Positions 8,712-21,500 of a DNA stretch of 42,740 bases are shown piece after piece. The number at the start of each line of letters is the position of its first letter. Position 1 is the first letter of the stretch. The notes under the pieces are model-generated. The model did no database searches, was not told where the DNA came from, and was given only the letters and a program-made list of their open reading frames with translations. A program made the translations under genes and the position numbers. The DNA is from a virus. Location of the stretch: the IMG/VR virus record IMGVR_UViG_3300017788_000058, positions 1 through 42,740 of that record, one strand, 5' to 3'.

Positions 8712-9145
8712 TGGCACGTTTATATAATCAAAAAATAGTAGCTAGCCAATTTGCTAGAACCGAACAGAATTCGAACACATTTACCTATAAAGGGTTCAGC
8801 AGTACTAATAATAAAAGAAATTTCAAGTTGTATGATATAGATTTAGTCAAACAAGACCTGCTAAATCATTTTTATATCAAACGAGGAGAAAAATTAGAAA
8901 ATCCGCAATTTGGTACGGTTATTTGGGACATGTTGTTTGAAAATTTTACCGAGGAAGTAAAAGAAATTATAGCCAGAGATGTGGAAGAAATAATCAATTA
9001 TGATCCAAGAATAGCGGTCAATTCTGTGATAGTAGATTCCACAGATCAAGGAATACGGATAGAAGCAGATATAATTTATTTGCCTTTTAATATCAGCGAA
9101 AGAATGACTTTTAATTTTGATAGAAATAATAATATTATAAGTTAA
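8711..9145 (+). CDS. 25: Baseplate wedge protein gp25 (GPW/gp25 family)
   Basis: This is a wedge component that starts sheath polymerisation at the baseplate. The family core is visible: DLVKQDLLNHFYIKRGEK, NPQFGTVIWDMLFENFTEE, an INYDPRI motif and a C-terminal IEADIIYLPFNISE strand pair. A longer reading from a GTG at 8708 is possible, but the ATG at 8711 is preferred: it overlaps the preceding stop as TGATG and matches the junction style of this operon. The 144 residues are near the T4 gp25 length (132). It is followed by a late-promoter octamer and gp6. Confidence 0.92.
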   Translation: MARLYNQKIVASQFARTEQNSNTFTYKGFSSTNNKRNFKLYDIDLVKQDLLNHFYIKRGEKLENPQFGTVIWDMLFENFTEEVKEIIARDVEEIINYDPRIAVNSVIVDSTDQGIRIEADIIYLPFNISERMTFNFDRNNNIIS

Positions 9146-9153
9146 TTTCACCC

Positions 9154-9161
9154 AATAAATA
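9154..9161 (+). promoter_or_regulatory. Late promoter (AATAAATA) upstream of gp6
   Basis: This AATAAATA element sits in the 37-base gap between gp25 and gp6 and ends 21 bases before the gp6 ATG. The predicted transcript would start near 9167, giving a short leader. It probably boosts expression of gp6 and the giant gene. Confidence 0.65.
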
Positions 9162-9182
9162 TAAAAAAAGCTATGGAAAACA

Positions 9183-12100
9183 ATGACTACTACATCTAGA
9201 CAGAACAATTTAATACTAAATCAAGATTGGACTAGGATCTATCAGACTTTTAAAAATGCTGATTTTAAAAGTTATGATTTCGAAAATCTTCGCAGAGTAA
9301 TTCTCACCTACCTGAGAGAAAATTATCCAGAAGATTTTAACGATTATATCGAGTCTTCAGAATACATGGCATTGATTGATGCTGTCGCATTCCTCGGTCA
9401 AAGTTTAAGTTTTAGAATAGACTTAGCGAGTCGAGAAAACTTTTTAGAGCTTGCTGATAGAAAAGAAAGCGTACTTCGACTGGCTAGAATGCTTAGTTAT
9501 AATGCAAAAAGAAATATAGCTGCTAATGGTCTGTTAAAATTTACATCTATTTCTACCTCAGAAGAAATTTTCGATGCCAACGGCAGAAACCTAGCAGAAC
9601 AAATTATAGGTTGGAATGATCCAACCAATGTTAACTGGTTAGAACAGTTTTTATTAGTTTTAAATGCCAGCATGTCTGATAATACCGAATTTGGAAGAAA
9701 TCAAGGATCGGCAACTATTCAGGGAATACCTACCGAACAGTATCGCTTTAGATCAGCGATACGAGATGTTCCTCTTTTTAGTTTTAATAAAACAGTAGCT
9801 AGTCGAAGCATGGTGTTTGAAATTATCAGCACCTCTTTTAAAGGACGAGAATTTATCTACGAAGAATCTCCTACTCCCGGTAATCAGCTAGGTTTTCTTT
9901 ATCGTCAAGACGGCAGAGGACCAGCTAGTTCAAACACGGGCTTTTTTATGATGTTTAAACAAGGAAGTCTAGAAGTAGCTGATTTTTCTATAGATGCTCC
10001 TACTATAAATGAAAGAGTAGCAATTAACGCAGAAAATATCAACAATGATGATCTATGGTTATTTTCGATTAATTCTTCAAATGTCCAGCAAGATCAATGG
10101 CAGCAGGTGTCAAGTTTAGTAGGATCAAACATTGCATACAATAGCATCGCAAACGATATAAGAAATATATATTCAGTCATAACTAAAGAAAATGATGCGG
10201 TGGACTTTTTATTTGCAGACGGAGTTTATGGTAATTTACCTAGAGGAAATTTTAGAGTATATTATAGAGTTAGCAACGGATTAAATTATTCTATCACTCC
10301 TGCCGAAATGAGAGGAATTAATATTTCAATTCCTTATATTAGTAAGTTTGGATCTTTAGAAACTCTCAATGTAAATTTAGCTTTAAATTATACCGTAAAT
10401 AATTCTTCACCTACCGAAGATATAGATTCTATCAAACAACGTGCACCTGCAGTATATTATACACAGAATCGAATGATAACAGCTGAAGATTATCAGTTGG
10501 CGCCTTTATCTAGTAGCCAGGAAATTTTAAAAGTAAAATCTATCAATAGAATAAGCAGTGGTATTTCTAGGAATTTTGATTTGATCGATTCTTCTGGGAA
10601 ATATAGTTCTATAAATGTGTTTGCTGATGACGGTTACATCTATAAAGAAGACATTGAAAATACGTTGACTTTAAAATTTAAAAATAGAATTGAAATATTA
10701 AATTTTTTAAGGCAAGATATAGAGAAAAAAATTAAAGATTCTCCTATATATAATTTTTATTTGACCAAGTATGATAAGATATTATTTCTCGATGAAAGAG
10801 AAGAGTGGGTTAGAATAACTTCCGGAATAAATCAATCTACTGGGTATTTTAAAAATCGTATAGATGACTTTTTATTAAGAGTAGGATCTTTTAGCACAAG
10901 CAGTTTAAAATTTCTTTCTGCAGAATCTCTTATAAAATTTGTTCCTCCTAGTGGCAAAAAATTTAAAAATAATAGTCTCGTAGACGAAGACATATCTGAT
11001 CCTAATCAGGTTTCTTATCTATGGACTAAAGTAGTACGAATAGTTGGCGACGGAACCAATAATGGTAGAGGTACTTTATCTAATGGATCTGGCCCGATTG
11101 TTTTTAGTGATGTGATCCCTAGCGGAGCCATTGCGAGCAGAATAGTGCCCAGATTTATTAATACTATTTCTGATTCTCTCGAAATTGAAATCATAAATCA
11201 GCTAGTAGAGAATCAAAATTTTGGTCTGAGATATGATATCAATTCAACATCTTGGAAAATTATCGATTCACCTAATATTGATCTTACATCAGATTTTAGT
11301 CTAGGAAAAACCGGTGATACAACCAGGAACAATTTAGATGCATCGTGGCTAATATCGTTTGTTAAAAAAGCAGATGAATATAGAGTTAAAATTAGGGGCC
11401 TAGAATATAGATTCGGCAGCCTAAGACAGAATAGATTTTATGTTGATTCGTCTTCTAAGATCTATGATCCAAGCACTTCGAAGGTCATTAGAGACAACAT
11501 CAAGGTTCTAGGAATAAACACCGGAAACGATTTTATCAATCCGTTGGTTAGGGATGTCAATTTTACCGTGGCAGGTCCTATAAAATTCGAGGACGGTTTT
11601 GAAAAAACCGATGAAATTAAAATATCGTTTACAGATAGAGACAACGACGGAGTGATAGATGATCCAGAATCTTTCGAATCGATAGCAGGAACAGATTTAA
11701 ATCTGAGATATTTATTCTTCAAAGTAGTAGAAGATAATTTTGGAAATTTTGGATATGAAATAGTTAATGACGAATCGGTCATTCTGAGACAACGAGAATC
11801 TCAATTAAATTTGTCAACGGAGATGTTGCCAGACGGTCAGCTAATTTATTTTTATGATGGCTCAGAAAACAGAATCAAGCGATTTGATGCTACGACCAAT
11901 ACCCTAATTTTAGAAAGTTCATACAAAGCCAATATAGGAAGGTCTAATTTAAAATTCCAATATATGCATAGTGCATCTGAAGATAGAAGGATAGATCCTA
12001 GTGCAAGCAATATTATCGATGTTTATCTTCTTACCCGAGGATACGATTTAGAATATAGAAAATTTTTATCTGGGGGATTGACCAACGAGCCAACCCCTCC

Positions 12101-12566
12101 AACGAACGATACATTGAGAATCGTTTTTGGTTCAAAATTAGATTCTATTAAATCTATAAGCGATGAAATAATATATCATCCGGCAAAATATAAAGTATTA
12201 TTTGGTGCAACCGCTGATGAAAAATTACAAGCTAGATTTAAAATTGTAAAAAATAAAGAAAGATCTATTAATGATAACGATTTAAAAGTTAGAATTATTT
12301 CTTCAATGAATGAATTTTTTAATATTAATAATTGGGATTTTGGAGACAGGTTTTATCTAGGAGAGCTTACGACCTACGTGCTTAATTCTGTTTCTCCAGA
12401 TATAACCAACATAGCTATCATTCCAAAACAAACTACACAGACGTTTGGAAATCTATTTGAAATACAATCTAGGGCTGATGAAATATTCATTAGCGGCGCA
12501 GTTGTTGATGACATTGATATCGTAGAATCGATTGATTTAGCTGAAATTAATAAGAGTATGAATTAA
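9183..12566 (+). CDS. 6: Baseplate wedge protein gp6-like (baseplate J-like)
   Basis: This is a wedge ring protein that forms the inner baseplate iris with gp7. It has 1,127 residues, much longer than T4 gp6 (660), as is usual in marine T4-like phages. The N-terminus (QNNLILNQDWTRIYQTFKNA, IDAVAFLGQSLSFRIDLA, RKESVLRLARMLSYN) matches gp6-type proteins. The middle has the baseplate-J-like part with DGVYGNLPRGNFRVYYRVSN and RAPAVYYTQNRMITAEDY. Near residue 818 a DRDNDGVIDDPE loop looks like a calcium-binding DxDxDG loop. An upstream ATG at 9173 is out of frame and quickly stopped, so 9183 is the start. The giant gene begins one base after the stop. Confidence 0.88.
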   Translation: MTTTSRQNNLILNQDWTRIYQTFKNADFKSYDFENLRRVILTYLRENYPEDFNDYIESSEYMALIDAVAFLGQSLSFRIDLASRENFLELADRKESVLRLARMLSYNAKRNIAANGLLKFTSISTSEEIFDANGRNLAEQIIGWNDPTNVNWLEQFLLVLNASMSDNTEFGRNQGSATIQGIPTEQYRFRSAIRDVPLFSFNKTVASRSMVFEIISTSFKGREFIYEESPTPGNQLGFLYRQDGRGPASSNTGFFMMFKQGSLEVADFSIDAPTINERVAINAENINNDDLWLFSINSSNVQQDQWQQVSSLVGSNIAYNSIANDIRNIYSVITKENDAVDFLFADGVYGNLPRGNFRVYYRVSNGLNYSITPAEMRGINISIPYISKFGSLETLNVNLALNYTVNNSSPTEDIDSIKQRAPAVYYTQNRMITAEDYQLAPLSSSQEILKVKSINRISSGISRNFDLIDSSGKYSSINVFADDGYIYKEDIENTLTLKFKNRIEILNFLRQDIEKKIKDSPIYNFYLTKYDKILFLDEREEWVRITSGINQSTGYFKNRIDDFLLRVGSFSTSSLKFLSAESLIKFVPPSGKKFKNNSLVDEDISDPNQVSYLWTKVVRIVGDGTNNGRGTLSNGSGPIVFSDVIPSGAIASRIVPRFINTISDSLEIEIINQLVENQNFGLRYDINSTSWKIIDSPNIDLTSDFSLGKTGDTTRNNLDASWLISFVKKADEYRVKIRGLEYRFGSLRQNRFYVDSSSKIYDPSTSKVIRDNIKVLGINTGNDFINPLVRDVNFTVAGPIKFEDGFEKTDEIKISFTDRDNDGVIDDPESFESIAGTDLNLRYLFFKVVEDNFGNFGYEIVNDESVILRQRESQLNLSTEMLPDGQLIYFYDGSENRIKRFDATTNTLILESSYKANIGRSNLKFQYMHSASEDRRIDPSASNIIDVYLLTRGYDLEYRKFLSGGLTNEPTPPTNDTLRIVFGSKLDSIKSISDEIIYHPAKYKVLFGATADEKLQARFKIVKNKERSINDNDLKVRIISSMNEFFNINNWDFGDRFYLGELTTYVLNSVSPDITNIAIIPKQTTQTFGNLFEIQSRADEIFISGAVVDDIDIVESIDLAEINKSMN

Positions 12567-12567
12567 C

Positions 12568-15500
12568 ATGACAGACAAAATTTTTCCGAAAAGTCAGCTA
12601 CCTCTGAGAAGAACGACCGAATTGCTTCCTCAGGTATTTCAGACTGAGAATAATGAGAAATTTTTTGGAGCGGTTGTTGACCCTCTCGTACAGCCAGGTA
12701 TCTTAGAAAAAATCACAGGCTATATCGGAAGAAGATACGGAAAGACTTATAATTCTTCCGACATATACTTAGATAATGATGCCACTCTAAGAAGTCGATA
12801 TCAATTAGAGCCGGGAGTTGTGATTAATGGCGACAATGAATCGGTTTCTGAGTTTTATGATTATATTGATTTAAAAAATCAGATAAAATTCTTTGGAAAC
12901 ACTGTAGAAAGAGATGACAAGATTACCAAGCAACAGCATTATACCTGGTCTCCTCCTATTAATTGGGACAAATATGTCAACTATAGAGAATATTATTGGG
13001 AACCGCTGTGTCCGCCACCTATAAAAGTTTCTGGAAATTATACAAAGATTATAAGTTCTTATAGGGTTTCTTTAGGGTTGGGATCATCGTGGATATTATC
13101 TCCTGACGGTGCTACGAATAATCCTATGATAACTTTATATAGAGGACAGAAATATAAATTTCAAATTAATGCTCCCGGCGAACCGTTCGTATTAAGAACA
13201 AATTATGATACCGGATCTTTGATCTTTAATCCCAATGCAAGTTATCAGACAAATCAATTAGTGGTATTTGATAATAAAGTTTGGAGATCTAAAAGAGAAA
13301 TAAGTCCTTTAGATGGCAGCACTATAGATGAAAATTCTCAAGATTGGGAATTAGTCGAACCAGTATCGGCAGGTAAGGCTCTTGATTACGATCAGGGAGT
13401 TATAAACAATCGAATCGAGGTGGGAGAACTAGTTTTTGAAGTTCCTGAAAATGCTCCCGATATACTTTTTTATCAGTCTGCGATCGATCCTAATAGATTA
13501 GGTAAAATTATAATAGCTAATATTGATACAAATACATTTATAGATATAGAAAAAGAAATATTAGGTAAAGTCAATTATAAAAGCAGTAATGGAGTAGAAT
13601 TCACAAACGGTTTAACTATAGAATTTACCGGACAAGTGTTTCCCGGAAAATATTCTTCTGGAAGCTGGATAGTTGAGGGCGTGGGAGAATCTATAACATT
13701 GACAAATGTCTTAGATTTAGTTGTTCCTTCTCTCTCCGCCGGCGCCCCTGATATTTTATTCGATATAGAGGGATTTGATACAGAACCTTTCGACGATGCT
13801 TCGGCCTTTCCAGCTAACAAAGATTACATAGTATCTGCTAGAGATAGCCGAGATCGCAATCCGTGGAGTCGATATAATAGATGGTTTCACAGATCTGTTT
13901 TAGAATATGCCTACAAATCTAGAGGTTCTGATTTTCCGGCAGACGAAAATTCAAGAGCAAAAAGGCCGATAATAGAGTTTAATTCTAATTTACAATTATT
14001 CAATCATGGATCTATTGCCAAAACAACTGTAGATTATATAGAAGATTTTACTGACGATGTTTTTAGTAAAATAGAAGGTAGTTCGGGATATAATGTCGAC
14101 GGAGAATTTTTGTTTGACGGTGCTAGGATTCTTGTAACAGCAGACAAAGATTTTTTAACAAACAACAAAATCTATAAGGTTAAATTTATAACGCACAACG
14201 GTCGTAGGCAGATACATTTAGCAGAAGAGCCGGACGCAGAATCTATTATCGGACAAGGAGTATTAATAAGACGCGGACAAAAAAATTCGGGCCTGATGTA
14301 TCATTATGCCAAAATACCAAAGTTCGACGAAAACAATAAAAGAATAGTGGGCGAAGAAGAAAAATGGATATCTAGTCAAAAAAAGACCGGAGTAAATCAG
14401 CCTCCTTTGTTTGACGCCTACGATGAAAGCGAAGTGAGTTTTTCTGATATACAAAAATATCCAGTCAGCACATTTTCTGGAACGACAATTTTTTCATATA
14501 GGATAGGAAATGGACTAAAAGATACAGAATTAGGATTTTCTTTAAGATATCTTAATATTGATAATGTTGGAGATATACAATTTGAGTGGGTCTGGGATAA
14601 TCAGGAATTTTCTTTTTTAGAAGATAGAACACCGATCACCAAATCAATTTCTTCGGGTTATTATAAAATAAACGGCCAGGGGTTTGAAAATGGCTGGAAA
14701 CTGTTAGATCCTAAATATCAACAGATACTAATAGATTCTGTTGTTCTCGAAAATGATACAGATATAATTGAACTAAAGTCTATCGACTGGGATTCGGTGA
14801 CAGTATTCGAAATAAAATTCGAAATAAACGGGTTCGAGGAGAAACTCGACTACCAAAGAAAGAACAATATTTTTTCTTTTAATAAAAGATTAAAACAAGG
14901 AGATATTTTAACTGTTAAAATACTAGCCGACACTGAACCAATAAATGGTTATTACGAGATTCCTCTTGGTCTAGAAAAAAATCCTTTAAATGAAAGTTTA
15001 AAATATTTTACATACGGCGAAGCAGTCGATCATGTGGGATCTTCTTTAGATTTCAGCAAAGAATTCTTAGGAACGTATCCAGGTAATTCAAATCTGAGAG
15101 ATATTTCTAATTTTAAAAAATTCGGAAAAAGATTTTTAAAACATGAAGACTTATCACCGGTATCTTTCTTATTGCTCTGCGATAAAGTTTTTAATGTTAT
15201 TAAATCAATAAAATACTCAAGTAAAACTTATTTTGAATTTAAAAATAATTTTATTTCTAAATCATTAGAATTGTCTTTCGATGAAAATATACCCGATTTC
15301 GTCGATAATATCATCAATGAAATTACAAAGACTAAAAATAGCACTACTGCTTTTTCTGATTCGGATATGATAGGAAGTGGTGCTTATAAGTCTATAGATT
15401 ATATTGTCGAAGACGAAGGAATTAAAACTTTTGCCCTTAAAGAAAAGTTTAATTTAACTGAATTAAGTAGAAAAGCAGTCTATGTTTATCATAACGATAC

Positions 15501-18500
15501 TCATTTGATTCATGGAAGGGATTATACATTCGATGATACGTTCGCTTTTTTAAGATTAAGTATTAACCTACAAGAAAATGATAGATTACAGATAAGAGAA
15601 TATCTTTCTACTAGCTATAACTTTATTCCTCCTACACCTACAAAGTTAGGATTGTATAAAAAATATCTTCCTAAGAAATTTGTAGATGACACATATTCTG
15701 AACCAATAGAAGTAATACAGGGCCACGATGGAAGCATCACTGTTGCTTACGGAGATTTTCGAGACGATATTTTATTAGAATTAGAAAAAAGGATTTATAA
15801 TAATCTAAAAAATAATTATGATGAAAATTATTTCAACATCGATGACATAGTCAGTTCATATTACCATAAATCTGATTATGACAAAAATCATTTAGATGAG
15901 ATTTTAAACCAAGATTTTCTCGGTTGGATTTCTAACTCGGGATTAAATTATTCTAAAAACACATATTTTGATTCGGAAAATAGTTTTACTTATACCTATT
16001 CAAACATGACTGATAATATACAGTCGGTAAATTTGCCGGGATATTGGAGAGGCGTTTACAAATGGTTTTACGGTACTGATCGTCCACATCGTTATCCATG
16101 GGAAATGCTTGGTTTTTCTGAACAACCGGACTGGTGGGAAAAGGAATACGGTCCAGCCCCATATACAAATGGAAATCTATTGTTATGGGAAGATCTAGAG
16201 CAAGGAATCATCCGTCAGGGAGAACGAAAAGGAAGGTATAATAGATATAAACGTGCTGGAATTTTAAAATACATCCCAGTCGACGGCGATGGAAAATTGC
16301 TTAGTCCGTTGGATTCTGGTCTAGCATCTAATTTTACGCTGGTCAACAATAGGGGATCTTTTAAATTTGGAGACGTGTCGCCTGTAGAATATGCGTGGAG
16401 ATCTAGTTCTAATTTTCCTTTTTCGTTAGTGGCAGCCCTGTGTCTTTTAAGACCTTTTGATTATATCAATAAACATCTCGATAATTCATCTAAAATAAAA
16501 AATAAGTTAGGACAAGCAGTTAACAAGAGTACTAATAAATTTTCTTTGTTAACTGACACATTTCTTCCTGAAGTAGGCGGCAACCTGTCTTCGGGATTGG
16601 TTAATTATATCAATGATTATCTCAAGGCCCAAGGAATCGCGCCAAAAGATTTTATAAAAAAAGTTCAATCTATTGATGTTAAATTAAGTTCGAGGATTTC
16701 TGGCTTTGTAGATAAAGATCAACAGAAATATCTTTTAGATAGTAAAAGTCCTCGTTCGACTACAAGCAGTATTTTTATTCCTGCAGAAGATTATGATATA
16801 ATTTTTAATGTTAGTTCTCCTATCGAGGCCTTGAGCTACAGCGGTGTTATTATAGAAAAAACCGAAACAGGATGGGTCATGCAAGGTTATGATTCATTGC
16901 AGCCTTATTTCAATTATTATGAACCGATACCTGGACAGAAAGACCCTGTAGTTTCGGTGGGCGGAGTAAGCGCACCATACAAAGATTGGAATGAAAACAT
17001 TATTTTCGGAAACGGTGAAATAACATTATATAGAGGTGATTTTTACAGAAGTATAAAAACACATAATTCTGGAGAATCGTTTGATAAAAGTCTGTGGACA
17101 CGATTGCCTAAACTTCCGATAAATGGCGGAGTAGAAGCAGTTATTAGAAAAAACTTTAAAACTACATTATCGACTTTAAGCTACGGAGAAGAATTAAAAA
17201 CGATCCAGCAGATTGTGGATTTTCTTTTAGGATATGAAAAATATCTAGAAAGTCAAGGGTTTGTGTTTGATGACTACGAAAGAAGTTTACAGTCTTCAAA
17301 AAACTGGACGTTATCGGCAAAAGAATTTATGTTTTGGACCAGACATAACTGGGCTGTTGGATCTTTAATTTCTTTGAGTCCGTCGGCGAAAAAAGTTAAG
17401 ATCAATTTTCCTATAGGAGTTGCAGATAGCATATTAGACAGTTTTTACGAATATCAATTATTGAAAAGCGACGGAAGACCATTAAGGATAGATTTAATTA
17501 ATGTCAAGCGAGATTTTCAGAATATTGAAGTTAGCACAACTGATGATACACAAGACGGAATATATTATTTAAAGTTATTCTATGTATTAAAAGAACATGT
17601 AACTATATTCAATGGTAGAACAGTATTCAATGATGTTATATTCGATAAAACGACCGGATATAGACAAGAAAGAATCAAGACTAATGGGTTCAGAACATTG
17701 GATTGGGATGGAGATTATACTAGTCCGGGATTCTTGTTCGATAATGTTAACATACAATCTTGGCAACCATTTGTTGATTACAAATTAGGAGATATTGTTT
17801 CTTATAAGTCATTTAACTGGGTAAGCCAAATTAATCAACAAGGAACAGAAGTATTTGATGATTCTTTTTGGTCGAGATTGGATTCTGCTCCTGTTAAAAA
17901 GTTGATACCTAATTTTGATTATAGGATTAATTTATTCGAAGACTATTTTGAAGTAAATTCGAACGGAGTAGGTCAGGTTCAAAGAGACCTAGCAAGGCAT
18001 TTTGTAGGATATCAGGCTAGACAGTACTTAGAAAACTTAGCAGAAGATCCGGTTTCTCAATTTCAGATTTATCAAGGATTTATAAGAGAAAAAGGATCAA
18101 AAAATTCCGTCACTAAGGTATTTGATAAACTTAGCCAAATTGACAAACCTAGTTTAAAAATTAGCGAAGAGTGGGCCTTACGTTTAGGCAAAATTGGAGG
18201 CTATGATCAATCAACAGAACTTGAATATAAATTAGATAAAGAAAAATTTTTATTAAATCCTCAACCGGTATCGTATGTATCGAGTCTACCTGAATTTCCA
18301 GCAGATAGATATTTAAGAATTATCAAAGATGATTTCACTATCATGCCTACTGGAGCTGATGTAGATCTGTATCCACTAAAAACTTATGCAGAGGCAAGTT
18401 TAACAGCAGGGTATGTTAACGTTGATCAGATAGATTTGGTTCTTGTAAACCAAGAAGAATTAACAACTTTTGATATTAATCAATTAAAAGAAGGAAACCA

Positions 18501-21500
18501 TATATGGTTTACTTTTGATAATTTTTCATGGAGTGTCTATCGCTTTGACAGGTCTTCTGTTTTGTATATCGTAGGAATAGAAAGAACATCAGATACATCT
18601 GTTCTTGTTAATTTTAATAGAAGACATAATTTTGTTGTCGGAGAGTATCTCGGCTTTAGAGTAGAAGGTTTTACAGGTTTCTATGAAATATCATCGGTTG
18701 AGGCCCAAAGCATTTCTGTAAGTATACAGGAAGAAAATCCCGATCCTTTATTCGATATAAGCACAATCACTCCGATTTATACGTTAACTCTGGCTAGATA
18801 CGCTTCTTATAAAGATCTTTCTTTAAATGAAGCAGCATTATTACAAGACAGATCTAAAATTTGGATTGATAAAAACCAAAACAATAAATGGGAAGTAATT
18901 GAAAAGAAAAAACAATATCAGTCAAAAAATTTAATAGACTACGGCATTTCATCTCCCCTCGGCGCTGGTTCGAAGGTCGTTTATGATGACCTAAATAAAT
19001 TATCTATTGCATCTATACCCGGATCTGGTTATGTTATGACATATATAGAAACTTCGAGGGGGCTTGGATTAAGACAGATATTACAAACGCCTGGAGGTTT
19101 TGAAGACAATTTAATAGGATCGTTCGGACAAGAAATGGCGTTAAGTCCCGACTCTAGATGGTTATTTGTATGTTCGCCATCAGCCGACGATATTTCAAGC
19201 AATTACAAAGGAAATTTTGATCCGTTGTCTGTTTACGTAGAAGATGACATAGTACTTTATGAAGGAAGATTATTTAAAGCTAACGGTGATGTAGTAGGAG
19301 ACGGAAGTTCCATCACGGTTTATTCTCAAGATTGGTCCCCAGCTACTATTATTCCTGCCTTTTCGACAGCATCGGGACAATCATTCGCAAAACAGGGGTT
19401 GGTATCGATATATGAATTTGTTAATCAACAGTGGGTTTTAAGACAAAACTTTGTTAGCCCCAGGCCCGATTCGTACGAATATTTTGGATCGGCCGCAGCG
19501 ATCGGATTATCTGGATCAACTTATTATGCCGCGATTTCTGCCCCAGGCGCTAATAATAATATAGGAAGAGTTTATATATTTGTTTATAGAAACAATCAAT
19601 GGCAAATTTTAGAAAATTCGAATTACAAAGGCAGATACAATCCAGGAACGAGATTTCAAGGAAGTGTTTCTTTTATTAACGGTCGTAGCGTATTAAATGT
19701 TAATAGTATAGACCAAGGAACCTTGATAGAATCTGGAATGCAGATTTCTGGTTCTGGAATATTACCTCAAACTTATATAACGGGTTTTATTTCGTCTTCA
19801 GGGACCAAAGGCGGTATAGGTCAGTATATATTGAACAAATCTATGAATGTTCCGTTAACTACAATCGAAGGAACAACATTTTATGCTATTGGCTCTATAG
19901 TTTATTATGATGGATATTTATGGGAATCTAAAGCAGATAACATAGGAGATTTTAGCACAATAACGATCGACTCTGCAGATTGGTTGAGACTAGATAATAT
20001 TACAACTCCAACGTCTTTGCCACAGAATATCTCGATACAAGACGACGGCTCCACGTTATCAGAAGGTATCCTGAGCGAATCACAAGTAGCAGAATTAGTC
20101 AAAATCGGCGATAAGTTTGGATCTAGCATCACAATGAACAGAGACGGTTCTCTCTTAATAATAGGTGCCCCTGACAGCGACGGCCAGTTTTTTACGAATT
20201 ATAAAGGAATTTATAGATCAGATTTTGAATATATCCAAGGCGACGTAGTTAAATTTCAAAACAGATATCACAGATTAGTTAATGATGGTTCGGTTCCAGC
20301 TGATTCAACTATAAGAAGCTACAATCAAGAACCAGTGGGATTACCTTGGCAAGAAGTAGGTGATAGCACGATAGAAACTACAGGAAAAGTTTTTATATAT
20401 GAAAGAAATTCATCTGACAGATATATTTTAAAACAAACTTTAACTGCTGATAGTCTATCCTTATACTCGGATTTAGAGTCAGGGATTGGTATTAGTTCCG
20501 GAGACAAATTTGGATTTTCTCTTGATATCGATAATTCAGGAACAATATTAACAATAACCAGCCCCGAAGCAGATCTAAACTTTCAAAATCAAGGATCGGT
20601 ATATCTTTTTACTAGGTCGCAAGGGCTGTCTAGTGAATTTAGATTGACACAAAAGTTAGAAAGCTACGAAATATTTCCTAATGAATATTTTGGCCAGTCG
20701 GTCTGCATAAGTCCCAATATGCAGAAAATAGTAGTCGGAGCCAAAAATTCTCCTTTTACCTCATTTATTAATTTTGATCTATCATCTACCACTTTTGATA
20801 GAGCATCTACTAGATTTTATTTCTCGACCGGATTCGCTGGCGCAGCTTATATCTTTGAAAGAAAAGATGATAGATATTTTCTCGTAGAGAAGCTTCAGGC
20901 TGATCCGAGTCCTTTTGAATCGTTCGGAGCTAGTGTTAGCTGTTCTGATTCTGTTGTTCTGGTCGGGTCGCCTGATTATATAGCCCCCGCACCTCACGGA
21001 GCTGTTGTAGCCTATGAAGGACCAAAAACTGGAATAATTAGATTATTTAGGAAAGATCCTTCTTTGAGCTCATGGGAATTAATTTCATCTCAGCACGATG
21101 TTGTAGATATAGATAAAATTAGAACTGTATCTATTTTTGACAATAACACATCTGTCAAAATTGCAGATTTAGATTTTGTTGATCCTGCGAAAATGAAAAT
21201 TCTTGGAATCGCTGAACAAGAATTAAAATTTAAAACAGAGTTTGATCCTGCAATTTATAATATAGGTAATGATCAAGTAATTGTAGATAAAGATCTCGCA
21301 TGGACAGATACACATGTAGGAGAGCTTTGGTGGGATATTTCTAAAGCTAAGTGGTTAGATTACGAACAGGGAGATCTTTCTTACCGCATAGCTAATTGGG
21401 GGAAACAAGCGACAGGTTCTAGGATCGTTATATGCGAATGGGTGTCTACGACTCTTTTACCATCGGAATGGGCGGCTTTGGCAGATACAACAGAGGGATT

